A program made the position numbers and the translations under genes. A stretch of DNA of 50,210 nucleotides, from NCBI GenBank assembly GCA_002440825.1, contig DJVH01000103.1, positions 396 to 50,605 of the forward strand, written 5' to 3'. Under the pieces are notes generated by a model. It was not told where the DNA came from, made no database searches, and worked only from the letters and a program-made list of their open reading frames with translations. Positions 32,330 through 41,601 of the stretch are shown here, piece by piece (within the stretch, counting starts at the first letter, position 1; every line of letters begins with the position of its first letter). Source of the DNA: Bacteriovoracaceae bacterium UBA6261. Lineage in GTDB: Bacteria; Bdellovibrionota; Bacteriovoracia; Bacteriovoracales; Bacteriovoracaceae.

Positions 32330-34710
32330 TGCTGCTTGTGGGTTTCAATATCATTTTCATCTAACCACTCTTCTCTATATTTTCCCCCGGCAAACATCGC
32401 CAGCTGATCTTTATAATAAGGGGAAAATAAATGACCAGAATTCCCGGTGGGCAGAATGCCGAGGGCTTTCTGGGGATGCGCAAAATCGATCAGACGGCGT
32501 GTAGAAGGCCCAGCTTTAACTTTGAAGCCGTCTGTATACCCTGCTGGTTTTTGGTTGTTAATTTCATTGTAGGCTCCGCCGATTTCAACTGGCCCTATAT
32601 TGAAAATTCGGCTCAAGGCCTTAACTTTTCCCAAAGGGTGAACGAACTCCAGGGTGTGCAAATGTCCCCATGCCCAGCCGCTGGAATCTTCGCCCAGTTC
32701 CTGACGAAGTGATTCGATGGCATTATTGAAGGCTTCAGTGAAAACTCTTTTTCGATCGGAGGTTTTCCACCAGACAGAATCAGGATTGAGAACGACTCGC
32801 TTAAAAAAATTCCAGCTATTGGGCAATTTAGAAAAGGCCGCAAATTCATCTGCTGAAAAATCTTTCAACAATATCCTGGAGATTTCCCTGCACCATGTGT
32901 AATAGAGGGTCGGTGCGATTGCATCTTTATCCGATACAAAATCCCAATTTTTTAAAATATCTAGATAAGTCTGTCCTCTTTCTTTTTTCCAGAGGTTTTG
33001 AAAATCCACGCCGCTTAGAAGCTCAGTGAGAATGAGTTTATTTTCAAGATTCAAATTCAGGGTTTGGATTTCCTTCATTTCATCTACGGACCAGACTTGT
33101 TTTTGATTTAACAAGGCCACTAAGGATTTATAGCGGTCGTCGGGTTGCCAGTCGCCACGCAAATCTTCAGGCATTGCCGGTGTCCCCGCTGGTCTGGCAT
33201 TGGCCGAAACGATGACTCCGTTTTCGGGATTTTCCAGGTGGGGCTTTTCATTAAAACTCAAGACACCTGTGTATTCATCTAATCCGCTTGCTCCATCGAG
33301 GATAAAATCTGAGGATTGATGTTGAGATTTTCGGGCGACTTCTCCAAATATCCACCATCCGATATTTTTTTTATCAGCATAGAGAACATTGAGTCCGGGA
33401 GCTTTTCCCAGAGAAACAGCGGCCTTGAATTCTTCCATCGACCGCGCTTTTCCCATTTTATAAAGAGCGGAAAGAGGATCATTATCAGGGGAAAGGAAGG
33501 CCCATTTTAAGGCCAGTGATTTGTCATTAGCATTGGTAAAAAGCGCATCTAAAACAGGACCGTGCTGAGTTTCAATCACGACCATTTCATGATTAGCGGC
33601 TTTTTTGACCTTGATCACTTCCAATCTTTCTCTATAGGAAAACTGTTTGCCTTTAAACTCATAAGACTTAAATTTAGGATTTAGTGTTTCTTTATAAAGA
33701 TCCATGTCGTCGACGAGACTCATGGTCAGCCCCCAGCCTCTTTCACGGTTGTGCGAAAGGATTGGAAAAGGAAGAATCGAAAGGAAATGTCCGTAGCTTT
33801 CGTACTCAGGACTTTTGAGATGTGCTTCAAACCAGACCCCTGGATGAGAATAAGAGATATGAGGGTCATTGGCGAGTATGGGAAAACCGGATTGGGAGCG
33901 CTTTCCGGCAATTAACCATCCATTTGAGCCGTCAAAAAGAGGAAATCCTTCTTCGAGCATACTGAGAATCCGGGAAACCGGAGCATCATTAAAAACGACT
34001 CTTGTACTCTTCTTTTTTTCTTTTTCAAGTTTCTTGAATTCAAAAGGAGTGAGTTCATTGCGAAGTTCATTAACCTTTTCGTCGCCAAGACGTGCGCGGA
34101 GCTTGGAGAGCAGCGGTTCTTCCGAAGTGGCAACGCCGAAACTAAAACTCATCAGTCCAATAAAAGCATAGCCATCAAGGGCCGTGAAAGGTCGTGGTTT
34201 AATTCCCAGAATGGAAAATTCAAGGGGAAGTCTCCCCGTGTCTTGAAATTGATTGACCCCATCGTAAAAAGCTTCCATTTCTTTCCACATCTGCGGATCG
34301 AAGCTTCGCGATTCTTTTTTCCTGCGGATCATATCTTCCATAGCCGCGCGTATGCCAAGAGTTCTGAAAAGTTTATCGGCCTCGAGAGTCTTTTCGCCAA
34401 AAACTTCCGAAAGCTCACCACTTGCCATTCTTCTTTCCATTTCCATCTGGAATAATCGCTCGCTGGCCATCACATAGCCCAGGGCCCTGAAGGCATCTGC
34501 CGTATTATGCGCTTTAATGTGGGGAATGCCGTACTGATCGCGTTTGACAATGACATTGCCACTCAGATTTTTAAGCGTGAGCTCGCCATCTAAAGGCGGA
34601 AGTGATTTTCTTACAAAATAAAATCCGTAAAAGAAGACGGACGCTATCAGGAAAGTGAATAGAAGAATCCATAATCGATACGATTTTTTTTTGCGAGTTA
34701 AATATTCCAT
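32302..34710 (-). CDS. Penicillin acylase family (Ntn) hydrolase, membrane anchored
   Basis: An 802-residue member of the penicillin/acyl-homoserine-lactone acylase family. An N-terminal anchor (RLWILLFTFLIASVFFYGFYF, about 12-32) precedes VKRDQYGIPHIKAHNTADAF and ALGYVMASERLFQMEM. The predicted autoproteolytic site and nucleophile Ser are in GSNGWLIAG (about 260-268), followed by ILANDPHI and later QPDDRYKSL. It should mature to two chains on the periplasmic side. Substrate (beta-lactams, acyl-HSLs or peptides) cannot be told. TATTAT lies 6 nt before the ATG, with no ribosome site, suggesting a leaderless mRNA. Confidence 0.9.
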   Translation of the reverse strand: MEYLTRKKKSYRLWILLFTFLIASVFFYGFYFVRKSLPPLDGELTLKNLSGNVIVKRDQYGIPHIKAHNTADAFRALGYVMASERLFQMEMERRMASGELSEVFGEKTLEADKLFRTLGIRAAMEDMIRRKKESRSFDPQMWKEMEAFYDGVNQFQDTGRLPLEFSILGIKPRPFTALDGYAFIGLMSFSFGVATSEEPLLSKLRARLGDEKVNELRNELTPFEFKKLEKEKKKSTRVVFNDAPVSRILSMLEEGFPLFDGSNGWLIAGKRSQSGFPILANDPHISYSHPGVWFEAHLKSPEYESYGHFLSILPFPILSHNRERGWGLTMSLVDDMDLYKETLNPKFKSYEFKGKQFSYRERLEVIKVKKAANHEMVVIETQHGPVLDALFTNANDKSLALKWAFLSPDNDPLSALYKMGKARSMEEFKAAVSLGKAPGLNVLYADKKNIGWWIFGEVARKSQHQSSDFILDGASGLDEYTGVLSFNEKPHLENPENGVIVSANARPAGTPAMPEDLRGDWQPDDRYKSLVALLNQKQVWSVDEMKEIQTLNLNLENKLILTELLSGVDFQNLWKKERGQTYLDILKNWDFVSDKDAIAPTLYYTWCREISRILLKDFSADEFAAFSKLPNSWNFFKRVVLNPDSVWWKTSDRKRVFTEAFNNAIESLRQELGEDSSGWAWGHLHTLEFVHPLGKVKALSRIFNIGPVEIGGAYNEINNQKPAGYTDGFKVKAGPSTRRLIDFAHPQKALGILPTGNSGHLFSPYYKDQLAMFAGGKYREEWLDENDIETHKQHQMMFSPAR

Positions 34711-34716
34711 GTGACA

Positions 34717-34745
34717 ATAATAGAGATGAAAACAAAGAAGATCAA
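34717..34745 (-). promoter_or_regulatory. Promoter for a probably leaderless acylase mRNA
   Basis: Minus strand TTGATC (34740-34745), 17-bp spacer, TATTAT (34717-34722), then 6 bases and the ATG at 34710. The boxes lie across the start and first codons of the divergent DUF1624 gene. Confidence 0.5.
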
Positions 34746-35439
34746 TTCTCTTAAAGACCGGGACTCGGCTTCTCGAAGTCTGCTCATAGATTCACTGCGA
34801 GGTTTTACCATCGTCCTGATGATTTTCTTTCATTTCTCCTTTGATCTGACAAACTTTGGTTTTATTCATGTGGACATTCTCCACGATCCTTTTTGGTATG
34901 CTCTCCCGAGACTCATCGTCTTTCTCTTCCTATTTGCTGTGGGAATGTCGCTCACACTGGCCCATAGAGAAAAGATTAACTGGAGACCCTTTTGGAAAAG
35001 ATTTTTGAAAATCAGCTTTTTTGCTCTTCTCATTTCGGTAGTGACATATTTTTTATTTCCTGAAAACTGGATCTATTTCGGAACTCTTCATGCCATTGCG
35101 CTGGTCTCTTTAATGACTTTACCTTTTTTAAAATATCCCTGGCCTTCACTGGTCATTGCACTGGCCTTATTTTTACCGTCAGTTTTTCTTGATAAAAACC
35201 TTCCCTGGCTCTCCCTTCCGCATCAATCGTGGGATTATATTGCGCCTTTTCCATGGGTAGGGGCCAGCCTACTCGGCGTCTTTGCCGCTCACAGAGGATT
35301 GCATCAATGGCAACCACCTTCTAACGCTTTCGTTAAATCTCTGAACTATTTGGGAAAACACTCACTTTTTATTTATCTCATTCACCAACCGATCCTTTTC
35401 GGTTCGGTGTATCTGGCCCGTCTAATATTTAAATCTTAA
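34726..35439 (+). CDS. DUF1624 multi-pass membrane protein (HGSNAT/acyltransferase-like)
   Basis: A 237-residue membrane protein with about six to seven hydrophobic segments. RSLLIDSLRGFTIVLMIFFHF near the start is the typical first helix of the DUF1624/HGSNAT catalytic-domain family, and HSLFIYLIHQPILFG is the matching last helix. Such proteins are proposed to transfer acyl groups across membranes; the reaction here is unknown. A GTG at 34711 would extend the frame, but the ATG at 34726 fits better. Only 15 bp separate it from the divergent acylase start. Confidence 0.85.
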   Translation: MKTKKINSLKDRDSASRSLLIDSLRGFTIVLMIFFHFSFDLTNFGFIHVDILHDPFWYALPRLIVFLFLFAVGMSLTLAHREKINWRPFWKRFLKISFFALLISVVTYFLFPENWIYFGTLHAIALVSLMTLPFLKYPWPSLVIALALFLPSVFLDKNLPWLSLPHQSWDYIAPFPWVGASLLGVFAAHRGLHQWQPPSNAFVKSLNYLGKHSLFIYLIHQPILFGSVYLARLIFKS

Positions 35440-35476
35440 AGACTGATTCACCCTTCGTTTCCAGCATGATATAAAG

Positions 35477-35504
35477 TTGAAACAAAATTGCTTGTTACTT
35501 TAAT
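35477..35504 (+). promoter_or_regulatory. Candidate promoter of the ResB-CcsA operon
   Basis: TTGAAA (35477-35482), 16-bp spacer, TTTAAT (35499-35504). The predicted start near 35511 falls between the two possible ATGs of resB and so favours the ATG at 35519. Confidence 0.45.
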
Positions 35505-35518
35505 CAATGGAATTCCCA

Positions 35519-37168
35519 ATGAACAAATTCAAAAATTTTGATTGGGACAAGATAGAGCGTTTCGTTGGAAGTTTAAAATTCGCCGTCATTGTCATCAGTC
35601 TTTTTACTATATTTATGATCGCCGGAACTTTTCTGGAAAGTTATTACGGAACTGATTTCGCCAATCGAGCTGTTTATAAAACACCTGCTTTCATGCTGGT
35701 TCAGTTTGGAATGCTTCTCTCCATTATCTTTGCAACGACACTGAGACTTCCCCCAAAGAAAAGACTTTATGGATTCTACGTGATTCATTCGGGTCTTATC
35801 ATTATAGGGATGGGGTCACTCATTACCTATGTGGCCGGGGTCGACGGCTCCATTACACTTGCGCCGAATGAACCGAATCGCCAGGTTATTTTATCAAAAG
35901 ATGTTTTTAAAATTACTTATCCAGATGAAGGAAAACAAGTCACAACAGTTCTTCCTTTCTCGGCGTTTTCAACATCGATCAACCAGACTTACGACAATAT
36001 TATCATTAAGGATTTCTTTCCGTTCGCTGAAGGAAAATTTGTCTGGAGCGATCCTATCAATAAATATCCGTCGGAAGCATTAACGCATTCTTCGCGCTAT
36101 CATTTTAAAAATGCTTTTGCTGAACAGGATATTACTCTTTCTATTCACCCTGAAGCAGGAAGTGATTTTCCATCAAATCAGACGATGGGACCTTTAAGCT
36201 TTAATTATTATCCGGCGAGCATTGCAAAATGCTTTGAAGAAAATAATCCTTCAAAACTGATTTTCTGGAATTCTGCTACAGCAGAATGTTTTACTCCTGA
36301 ATCCAAAGGCCTTCCTGTTAAAACAACTTCGGCCAATAATCGTTTTGTTGTCCTCCCTGTCGATAAGACTTACCTGACATTCTTTCCGGATTTTTCTCCA
36401 TTCCCAATGGATATGAAAATGCAGACTGACGAAAAATCAGTCATCCGCGCTTTTTCAAAAAAATTATTTGAAGACAAACCAAGTCTCTTTTTATTCGGAA
36501 AAAAAGCTGCTTACTATTCTAAAGATGAGAAGCTCTGGAAGATGGTCGATCTTCAGGAAAAAGGACCAGCAGCAATCCTTCCGTGGATGGGAGCTGAGAT
36601 CAGCTTGCTAGAACATCAGGATCATCTTGTTCCTTACAATATTCCAGTTTCAACCATTCCCATTCAAAAAAATGGTCAGTTGATTAAAGGTGATATCCGC
36701 GCAGTCAGACTTGAAATTCTCGGGAAAGAATACTGGGTAAGCAATTACTCTCCACTTTCTCTTTTGATTCAAGGGAAAAAAGTTGTTTTTGAAGTGACGA
36801 AAGAAACTTTAAATCTTCCTTTTGAACTGGCCCTTACAGAATTCAAAATGGATAAGGATCCTGGAACAAATAACCCTGCCAGCTATGAATCCTTTGTAAA
36901 ACTCTTTGCAGATGGTGTGAGTTCTAATCATCACGTCTTTATGAACAATCCGATGAAGCAAAGTGGATTTACATTTTACCAGGCTTCTTATTCTCAAGAT
37001 GCTCAGGGACAATACAATACCACTCTTGCCGTCAACGTTGATCAAGGTCGTCCCTGGAAATATCTGGGATCCCTCATGCTGGTTTTTGGGGCCGTGTGGC
37101 ACTACAATCTCAATAATCGCGGTAAAAAAAATAATTCTTCTTCGGAAAATAACGGAGCTCAGTCTTGA
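35519..37168 (+). CDS. resB: ResB/Ccs1 cytochrome c maturation protein
   Basis: A 549-residue ResB-like protein of system II cytochrome c biogenesis, which works with CcsA to deliver and attach haem to apocytochromes. It has three N-terminal membrane helices (LKFAVIVISLFTIFMIAGTF, MLVQFGMLLSIIFATTL, VIHSGLIIIGMGSLITYVAG), a large periplasmic domain (about 120-510) and a final helix (LGSLMLVFGAVWHYNL). HHVFMNNPMKQSGFTFYQASY before the last helix is typical of the family, as is an extracytoplasmic His. ATG at 35519 is preferred over 35507. Its TGA overlaps the start of the CcsA gene. Confidence 0.92.
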   Translation: MNKFKNFDWDKIERFVGSLKFAVIVISLFTIFMIAGTFLESYYGTDFANRAVYKTPAFMLVQFGMLLSIIFATTLRLPPKKRLYGFYVIHSGLIIIGMGSLITYVAGVDGSITLAPNEPNRQVILSKDVFKITYPDEGKQVTTVLPFSAFSTSINQTYDNIIIKDFFPFAEGKFVWSDPINKYPSEALTHSSRYHFKNAFAEQDITLSIHPEAGSDFPSNQTMGPLSFNYYPASIAKCFEENNPSKLIFWNSATAECFTPESKGLPVKTTSANNRFVVLPVDKTYLTFFPDFSPFPMDMKMQTDEKSVIRAFSKKLFEDKPSLFLFGKKAAYYSKDEKLWKMVDLQEKGPAAILPWMGAEISLLEHQDHLVPYNIPVSTIPIQKNGQLIKGDIRAVRLEILGKEYWVSNYSPLSLLIQGKKVVFEVTKETLNLPFELALTEFKMDKDPGTNNPASYESFVKLFADGVSSNHHVFMNNPMKQSGFTFYQASYSQDAQGQYNTTLAVNVDQGRPWKYLGSLMLVFGAVWHYNLNNRGKKNNSSSENNGAQS

Positions 37169-38712
37169 AAAAATTAATTTTTATTCTCACTTTAAGTTTT
37201 TTTAGTTCAGCTTTTGCTGAAACATACTTCTGTAAAAAAGAACTGGAAGTTCTTCCTATTCTTCAGGGCGGTCGCGTAAAACCTCTTTACGTTCATGCAT
37301 CTGAGACTATGAAGAATCTGACCGGCAAGGCAAAGGTTGGAGATTTATCTGCAGTTGAAGCTTATTGTCTCCTTTCCCTTCACGGAATGGGATTGCCAAG
37401 CAGCCTCGACCTGGAAGCCAGAATCGACCACGTCGACCTGATGAAGTTTTTAGGCTTAGGTAAAGATCAACACTATATTAAATATGAAGATCTTCTTGGA
37501 AGAGAAGAGGCCATTAAACTGGAAGCTCGTACGGTTCAGGGAAATGAATCTTATAAAAAAGCTCTGGGAAAACTTTACGACAATATTTTTCTTTATAAAG
37601 AAATCAAAGACGGAAACAATTGGACATTTGCCTCTGAGGTTAATGGAAAAATCCAATGGGAACCTCTTATTGTATATCTGACTGAACAAAAAGTTGTGGC
37701 CCAAAAAACATTGACTCCGGATGAACCCTTTCTTCCTGTCTTGATGAGATCAAAAGCAGATTTTGACAGAGTTAATGGCAATGAAAAATACGAACTTGAA
37801 CTCTATTATGCCAAAGCAGGACTTGCAAGCTGGGCACTGACACTCACGATTCTTGCTCTTGCAGCAATGGTTCTTTTCAAAAATTTCAATATTGCTCTTG
37901 GCCTTGCTGGTATTTCGGCCATTGTTCAGGCCGTTCTGATTACTTTGCGCGTCCTTATTTCCGGCCGTGCTCCGATCACAAATATGTATGAGACTGTCCT
38001 CTTTTCAGGTTTCGGCTCTCTCTTTCTGGCATTGGTCTTAGGCCATCTAAAGAAGGAAAAACTTTTTGTGTACATGGGGCTTGGGTACAATGTTTGTACA
38101 CTTATGATGTTGAACTTCGCCAATGGTATGTTGACTGCAACGATTTCGCCTTTGGTGCCAGTCCTTCGAGACAACTTCTGGCTATCCACTCACGTGACGA
38201 CGGTCATTCTATCTTATGGGGCCTTAGCTCTAAGCTGGATTCTTGCCAATACAGTTTTAATTAAACGCCGTTTTGGATCGATTACAAAAAAAGAAGAAGC
38301 AACGTATTCAGATATCATCTACACAACCTTGAAATGGGGTACGACAATGCTTGCAGCGGGAATTATTCTCGGAGGCGTTTGGGCGGATTATTCATGGGGG
38401 CGTTTTTGGGGATGGGATCCAAAAGAGACCTGGTCATTGATCGTTCTCTGTATTTATATGGCCATTCTTCACGGGCGTTACACTTCCTGGATCAAGCCTT
38501 CGCGCTTTATTACCATTACTGCAGGGGCCTTTATGTCCGTTATGATGGCCTGGTTTGGGGTTAATTATATTCTGGCCACAGGACTTCATTCTTACGGTTT
38601 CAGCGAAGGTGGAGCGATCTTTCTAGGGACCTTCTTCATCGTCCAAATAGTCTTGATTCTTGTCACAAATAACTACGCTAAAAAAATGGATGCTGAAAAA
38701 GTCCATGCATAA
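37165..38712 (+). CDS. ccsA: CcsA/ResC-type cytochrome c assembly protein (haem handling)
   Basis: A 515-residue partner of ResB. A signal peptide-like N-terminus and a ~200-residue periplasmic region precede about eight membrane helices. The tryptophan-rich haem-binding loop WGRFWGWDPKETWSL (about 412-426) is the defining WWD motif, with flanking His residues in THVTTVILSYG and LHSYGFSE. The start is a TTG overlapping the ResB stop (TTGA), with GGAG 7 nt upstream. The ~200-residue N-terminal domain makes it longer than many CcsA proteins. It is closed by a terminator at 38721. Confidence 0.93.
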   Translation: MKKLIFILTLSFFSSAFAETYFCKKELEVLPILQGGRVKPLYVHASETMKNLTGKAKVGDLSAVEAYCLLSLHGMGLPSSLDLEARIDHVDLMKFLGLGKDQHYIKYEDLLGREEAIKLEARTVQGNESYKKALGKLYDNIFLYKEIKDGNNWTFASEVNGKIQWEPLIVYLTEQKVVAQKTLTPDEPFLPVLMRSKADFDRVNGNEKYELELYYAKAGLASWALTLTILALAAMVLFKNFNIALGLAGISAIVQAVLITLRVLISGRAPITNMYETVLFSGFGSLFLALVLGHLKKEKLFVYMGLGYNVCTLMMLNFANGMLTATISPLVPVLRDNFWLSTHVTTVILSYGALALSWILANTVLIKRRFGSITKKEEATYSDIIYTTLKWGTTMLAAGIILGGVWADYSWGRFWGWDPKETWSLIVLCIYMAILHGRYTSWIKPSRFITITAGAFMSVMMAWFGVNYILATGLHSYGFSEGGAIFLGTFFIVQIVLILVTNNYAKKMDAEKVHA

Positions 38713-38720
38713 AAGAAAAA

Positions 38721-38744
38721 GGGAAGCTGAGCTTCCCTTTTTTT
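38721..38744 (+). terminator. Rho-independent terminator
   Basis: GGGAAGC (38721-38727) pairs with GCTTCCC (38731-38737) across TGA, followed by seven T's. It ends the resB-ccsA operon; its T-tract reaches the stop codon of the convergent gene. Confidence 0.88.
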
Positions 38745-39237
38745 ATGGTTGAAAATTAATTCTTTCAATTCCGATCACACCAAAGACTTTTGATCTCTTG
38801 GCCGTCACATTCATTTTGGTAAATGGTTTTCCACCTGATAAAAGAATTGGTCCCGCTTTATCCATCGCCATTTCCATTACGTATTCTTTTCTTTCTCCCG
38901 AGAGAGCGCTGTAAAGAGTGTCGAGGCGAAGAACGCCCCCTCTTTCCACATCAAAGTTATCACTTTGCATACGCATGATGACGTACTTGTCCTTTTTATT
39001 GAGAACAATTCCATCGCGTAGACCGTCCGCCTTCAATTCAATTCGTTCTGTGCGTGAGCCATTGTGAAAAGTATCCTGATAAAGATGGGTAATGGCGCGC
39101 CCATCAGCATCCATCTCATAGACTATTTTTCCAACGTCGCTATCAATATCACTTGTAACAGTACAAAGAACTTTTTCAGCAGCTTCGGCCCCCACGGCCA
39201 CGAGCGAATAAAAAAGTACGGCATAAAATACTTTCAC
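38743..39237 (-). CDS. Exported protein of unknown function (164 aa)
   Basis: It starts at a GTG with GGGGG about 6 nt upstream. A signal peptide (VKVFYAVLFYSLVAVGAEA) is followed by a 145-residue soluble domain that begins KVLCTVTSDIDSD and is predicted to be mostly beta strands, with alternating hydrophobic residues such as KYVIMRMQS and VLRLDTLYS. Only one cysteine is in the mature part. No family is recognised. Periplasmic location is inferred from the signal peptide. Confidence 0.75.
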   Translation of the reverse strand: MKVFYAVLFYSLVAVGAEAAEKVLCTVTSDIDSDVGKIVYEMDADGRAITHLYQDTFHNGSRTERIELKADGLRDGIVLNKKDKYVIMRMQSDNFDVERGGVLRLDTLYSALSGERKEYVMEMAMDKAGPILLSGGKPFTKMNVTAKRSKVFGVIGIERINFQP

Positions 39238-39301
39238 TAAAAACCCCCATCAAAATAGTTGATGGAAGTTCATCGGCAAATTTTTCCGATTTAGTGAAAA
39301 A

Positions 39302-40582
39302 TTATTCTTTAAAGAGGTGTTTTACCTGATCGACATACTCAAGTTTCTTCATTCCAAGGAGAACATAATCAATGCCATAGCCAAGGTAAGCTTCAATCAC
39401 TTCAACGGCAAAAGGTCTTTCAGATTGCTCCGGCAACAACCCCACTTGCTCTGCTTGGGCTTTAAACGTAAGAGCTTTTCTGGTCATATTTTTTCTGGAA
39501 AACAAATGAGCATCTTCTAATAATTGATAAAAAGGTGCGGCTTCTTTTGCATTTAAACCAGCTTCTCCCCAGACCCTCGCAATAAAAGGAAAGAAGTGGC
39601 CATGAAAAACCTGGTCGACAGCATCGTCCGTTGGAAGGGCCTTCCATAGGTCTTTAAACTGCTTTATGAGCGTTACTTCGTCGAGCTCCTCACCTTCACT
39701 CATCTCATCTTGTGAACGGGCTTCGTTCCATTTCTGACGAAGCTGACGCATACATTCCTGATAATTTTTTTCGGCCTTCTCTTCATCGAAATTGTTTGTG
39801 AACATTTCATAAGTCGCAAGTCTGACAAGTTGATCGGATGTAAAAGCATTGAGAGGGCGATTCCCCATCGTGACTAGCCCGTTAACTTTTGCGAGCTCCA
39901 GCAAACTCATTTCACCATATTCACCCAGTTTCTCAAGCGCTCCGATTTCAATCAAATTGAAAGGAAATTGAATGGCTTTAAAATGTCTGGCCCCAATCGA
40001 CCTGGCCACTTCTAAAACTTTTGTCAGATCAGTTACTTCCGGATGATTAAGAGGAAGAACAAAAGTATTTGAACTGATTCCATAAGAGTTAATTCTTCCG
40101 TTTTGTACTTCCTTTTCAAGATAAACGAAGGCTTTTTTGATGCGCTCATAATATTCATCTTGAGTGGCCCCTTCACTTTTAAAATAATATTCCGGATTGT
40201 GAAGAAGGAAAAAATCCACTGACTCTCGTTTCAATCGCTGCAAAGACAAGTCTAATTGATTTTTCAAAAAATCAGGATGAATGGAATGTTTTAACATCGG
40301 TCCGAGATCGACCAAATCTTCCAGCGCAAAGCCTTGTTCGTTAAGTGCGGCCACAATGTCAAGATTGTCTCCCTGAATGTAACCGGCCTTAGTGACAATC
40401 AATGGATTCCATTCAGGATGTTCCGAAAGAACAGATCCAATTAATTGTTCTGATTCTCCATTTGTGTAATTGGCAGAAGTATCAATGAGTGGACAGCCGA
40501 GTTCCAACGCATGCTCTAGCGCACGTTTATGTTCTTTTGAACGAATGCTGATGCGATAACTTCCAAATCCAACCATCCCCAT
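39302..40582 (-). CDS. Aldo/keto reductase family protein with an inserted segment
   Basis: A 426-residue aldo/keto reductase, longer than the usual ~320. The NADPH-dependent barrel shows the catalytic set Asp and Tyr in IDTSANYTNGESE (about 35-47), Lys in VTKAGY (about 64-69) and His in FLLHNPEY. MGNRPLNAF near 250 starts the later barrel half. About 265-345 is an acidic, helical insertion (QKWNEARSQDEMSEGEELDE) not typical of the family. The last part (YGIDYVLLGMKKLEYVDQVKHL) is standard. AAAGGA precedes the ATG. Substrate unknown. Confidence 0.85.
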   Translation of the reverse strand: MGMVGFGSYRISIRSKEHKRALEHALELGCPLIDTSANYTNGESEQLIGSVLSEHPEWNPLIVTKAGYIQGDNLDIVAALNEQGFALEDLVDLGPMLKHSIHPDFLKNQLDLSLQRLKRESVDFFLLHNPEYYFKSEGATQDEYYERIKKAFVYLEKEVQNGRINSYGISSNTFVLPLNHPEVTDLTKVLEVARSIGARHFKAIQFPFNLIEIGALEKLGEYGEMSLLELAKVNGLVTMGNRPLNAFTSDQLVRLATYEMFTNNFDEEKAEKNYQECMRQLRQKWNEARSQDEMSEGEELDEVTLIKQFKDLWKALPTDDAVDQVFHGHFFPFIARVWGEAGLNAKEAAPFYQLLEDAHLFSRKNMTRKALTFKAQAEQVGLLPEQSERPFAVEVIEAYLGYGIDYVLLGMKKLEYVDQVKHLFKE

Positions 40583-40662
40583 ATGTATTCCTTTTGATGA
40601 CTATTACGATCAATAGAATACTGAACAAAATTTGTGATTATGACAAGAAAGAGTGCAATGAA

Positions 40663-41550
40663 TTAGAGAATATCCTGAATCTTGGTAATGCTTTCACCTT
40701 TACCGGAATTTTCTTCAAAGGTTTTATATTGCAAACATTGTTTGTCGCCATTCTCAACAAAGTCTTCTTCTCCGCGCACTAAAATTCCTTCGACTTCCAA
40801 CGTTCTTGCATTAAAAACTGGAGAACCTGAATTTCCTTCAAACGAATCCAGCGTCGCTTTAAAAAAATGTTCCTCATTCCCTTCATTGGATTCGATGACC
40901 CTGGCGTTTCCGGTCGCAATCATCGGAAGTCCCAAAGGATGCCCGATCATGAAGACGCGATCACTGGTATTCACATGGCCTTTGGTGTTTAATTTAAGTG
41001 GAGTTCTGTCTGTGATTTTTTTATTAAGTCTGATCACAGCATAATCAGAAAGAACCTCGGAATTAAATTCACTTTTAACAATTTCTTTACACTCATACAC
41101 AGCATTTTTTAAAACTTTATGACCGTGTTGCGTTTCATTTTTTTCGAATACGTCAAAAACAACTAATTTATTTCTGCAGTCATCTTCGCTTAAAAAGCAG
41201 TGTCCGGCCGTCGCCATTAAATCCGGTGCGATTAAAAAACCGGTACAGCTGTTAAGAAAATGATACTTAGAAAATTTTTCGCCAAGACATAAATTCAAAG
41301 AATTCTTGTCCGAAAGAACTTCGCCCCTTATGAGGGCCGTAAAAAGCTTAAACTCGACAATATCCCTGGGAACGATCATCGCCACAGAAGAAGAAAGCTG
41401 TCTTATTTCTTTTGAAGAAGATCTTGAAACAAATCCACGTTCATCTTTTCCGTAAATGGCCTGAGTGCTGTCATTGGCAGGAAGAATACCCGCTTGAGCA
41501 AAAGCGAAGAAATTAAGGAAAATCAGTGTAGAAAAAAGGATCTGTCCCAT
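40663..41550 (-). CDS. Secreted trypsin-like serine protease (S1 family)
   Basis: A 295-residue protein. Translation from the ATG at 41550 gives a signal peptide (MGQILFSTLIFLNFFAFAQA); the frame opens at 41568. The catalytic triad is visible: His in TAGHC (about 114-118), Asp in SDYAVIRL (about 166), and Ser in GNSGSPV (about 240). There are paired cysteines as in secreted proteases. The sequence is clearly paralogous with the next gene upstream. A pro-region of about 80 residues precedes CTGFLIAP. Likely extracellular or periplasmic. Confidence 0.9.
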   Translation of the reverse strand: MGQILFSTLIFLNFFAFAQAGILPANDSTQAIYGKDERGFVSRSSSKEIRQLSSSVAMIVPRDIVEFKLFTALIRGEVLSDKNSLNLCLGEKFSKYHFLNSCTGFLIAPDLMATAGHCFLSEDDCRNKLVVFDVFEKNETQHGHKVLKNAVYECKEIVKSEFNSEVLSDYAVIRLNKKITDRTPLKLNTKGHVNTSDRVFMIGHPLGLPMIATGNARVIESNEGNEEHFFKATLDSFEGNSGSPVFNARTLEVEGILVRGEEDFVENGDKQCLQYKTFEENSGKGESITKIQDIL

Positions 41551-41601
41551 GGGGGCAGATCCTATCATTAATCGGGGTTGTCCCCGTAAACCTTGTATTT
41601 T

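Noticed and set aside
41569..41601. GGGGTTGTCCCC hairpin between the two proteases as a terminator
   Set aside because: No T-tract follows on the minus strand and the genes are only 51 bp apart, so it is more likely incidental or an mRNA-processing hairpin.
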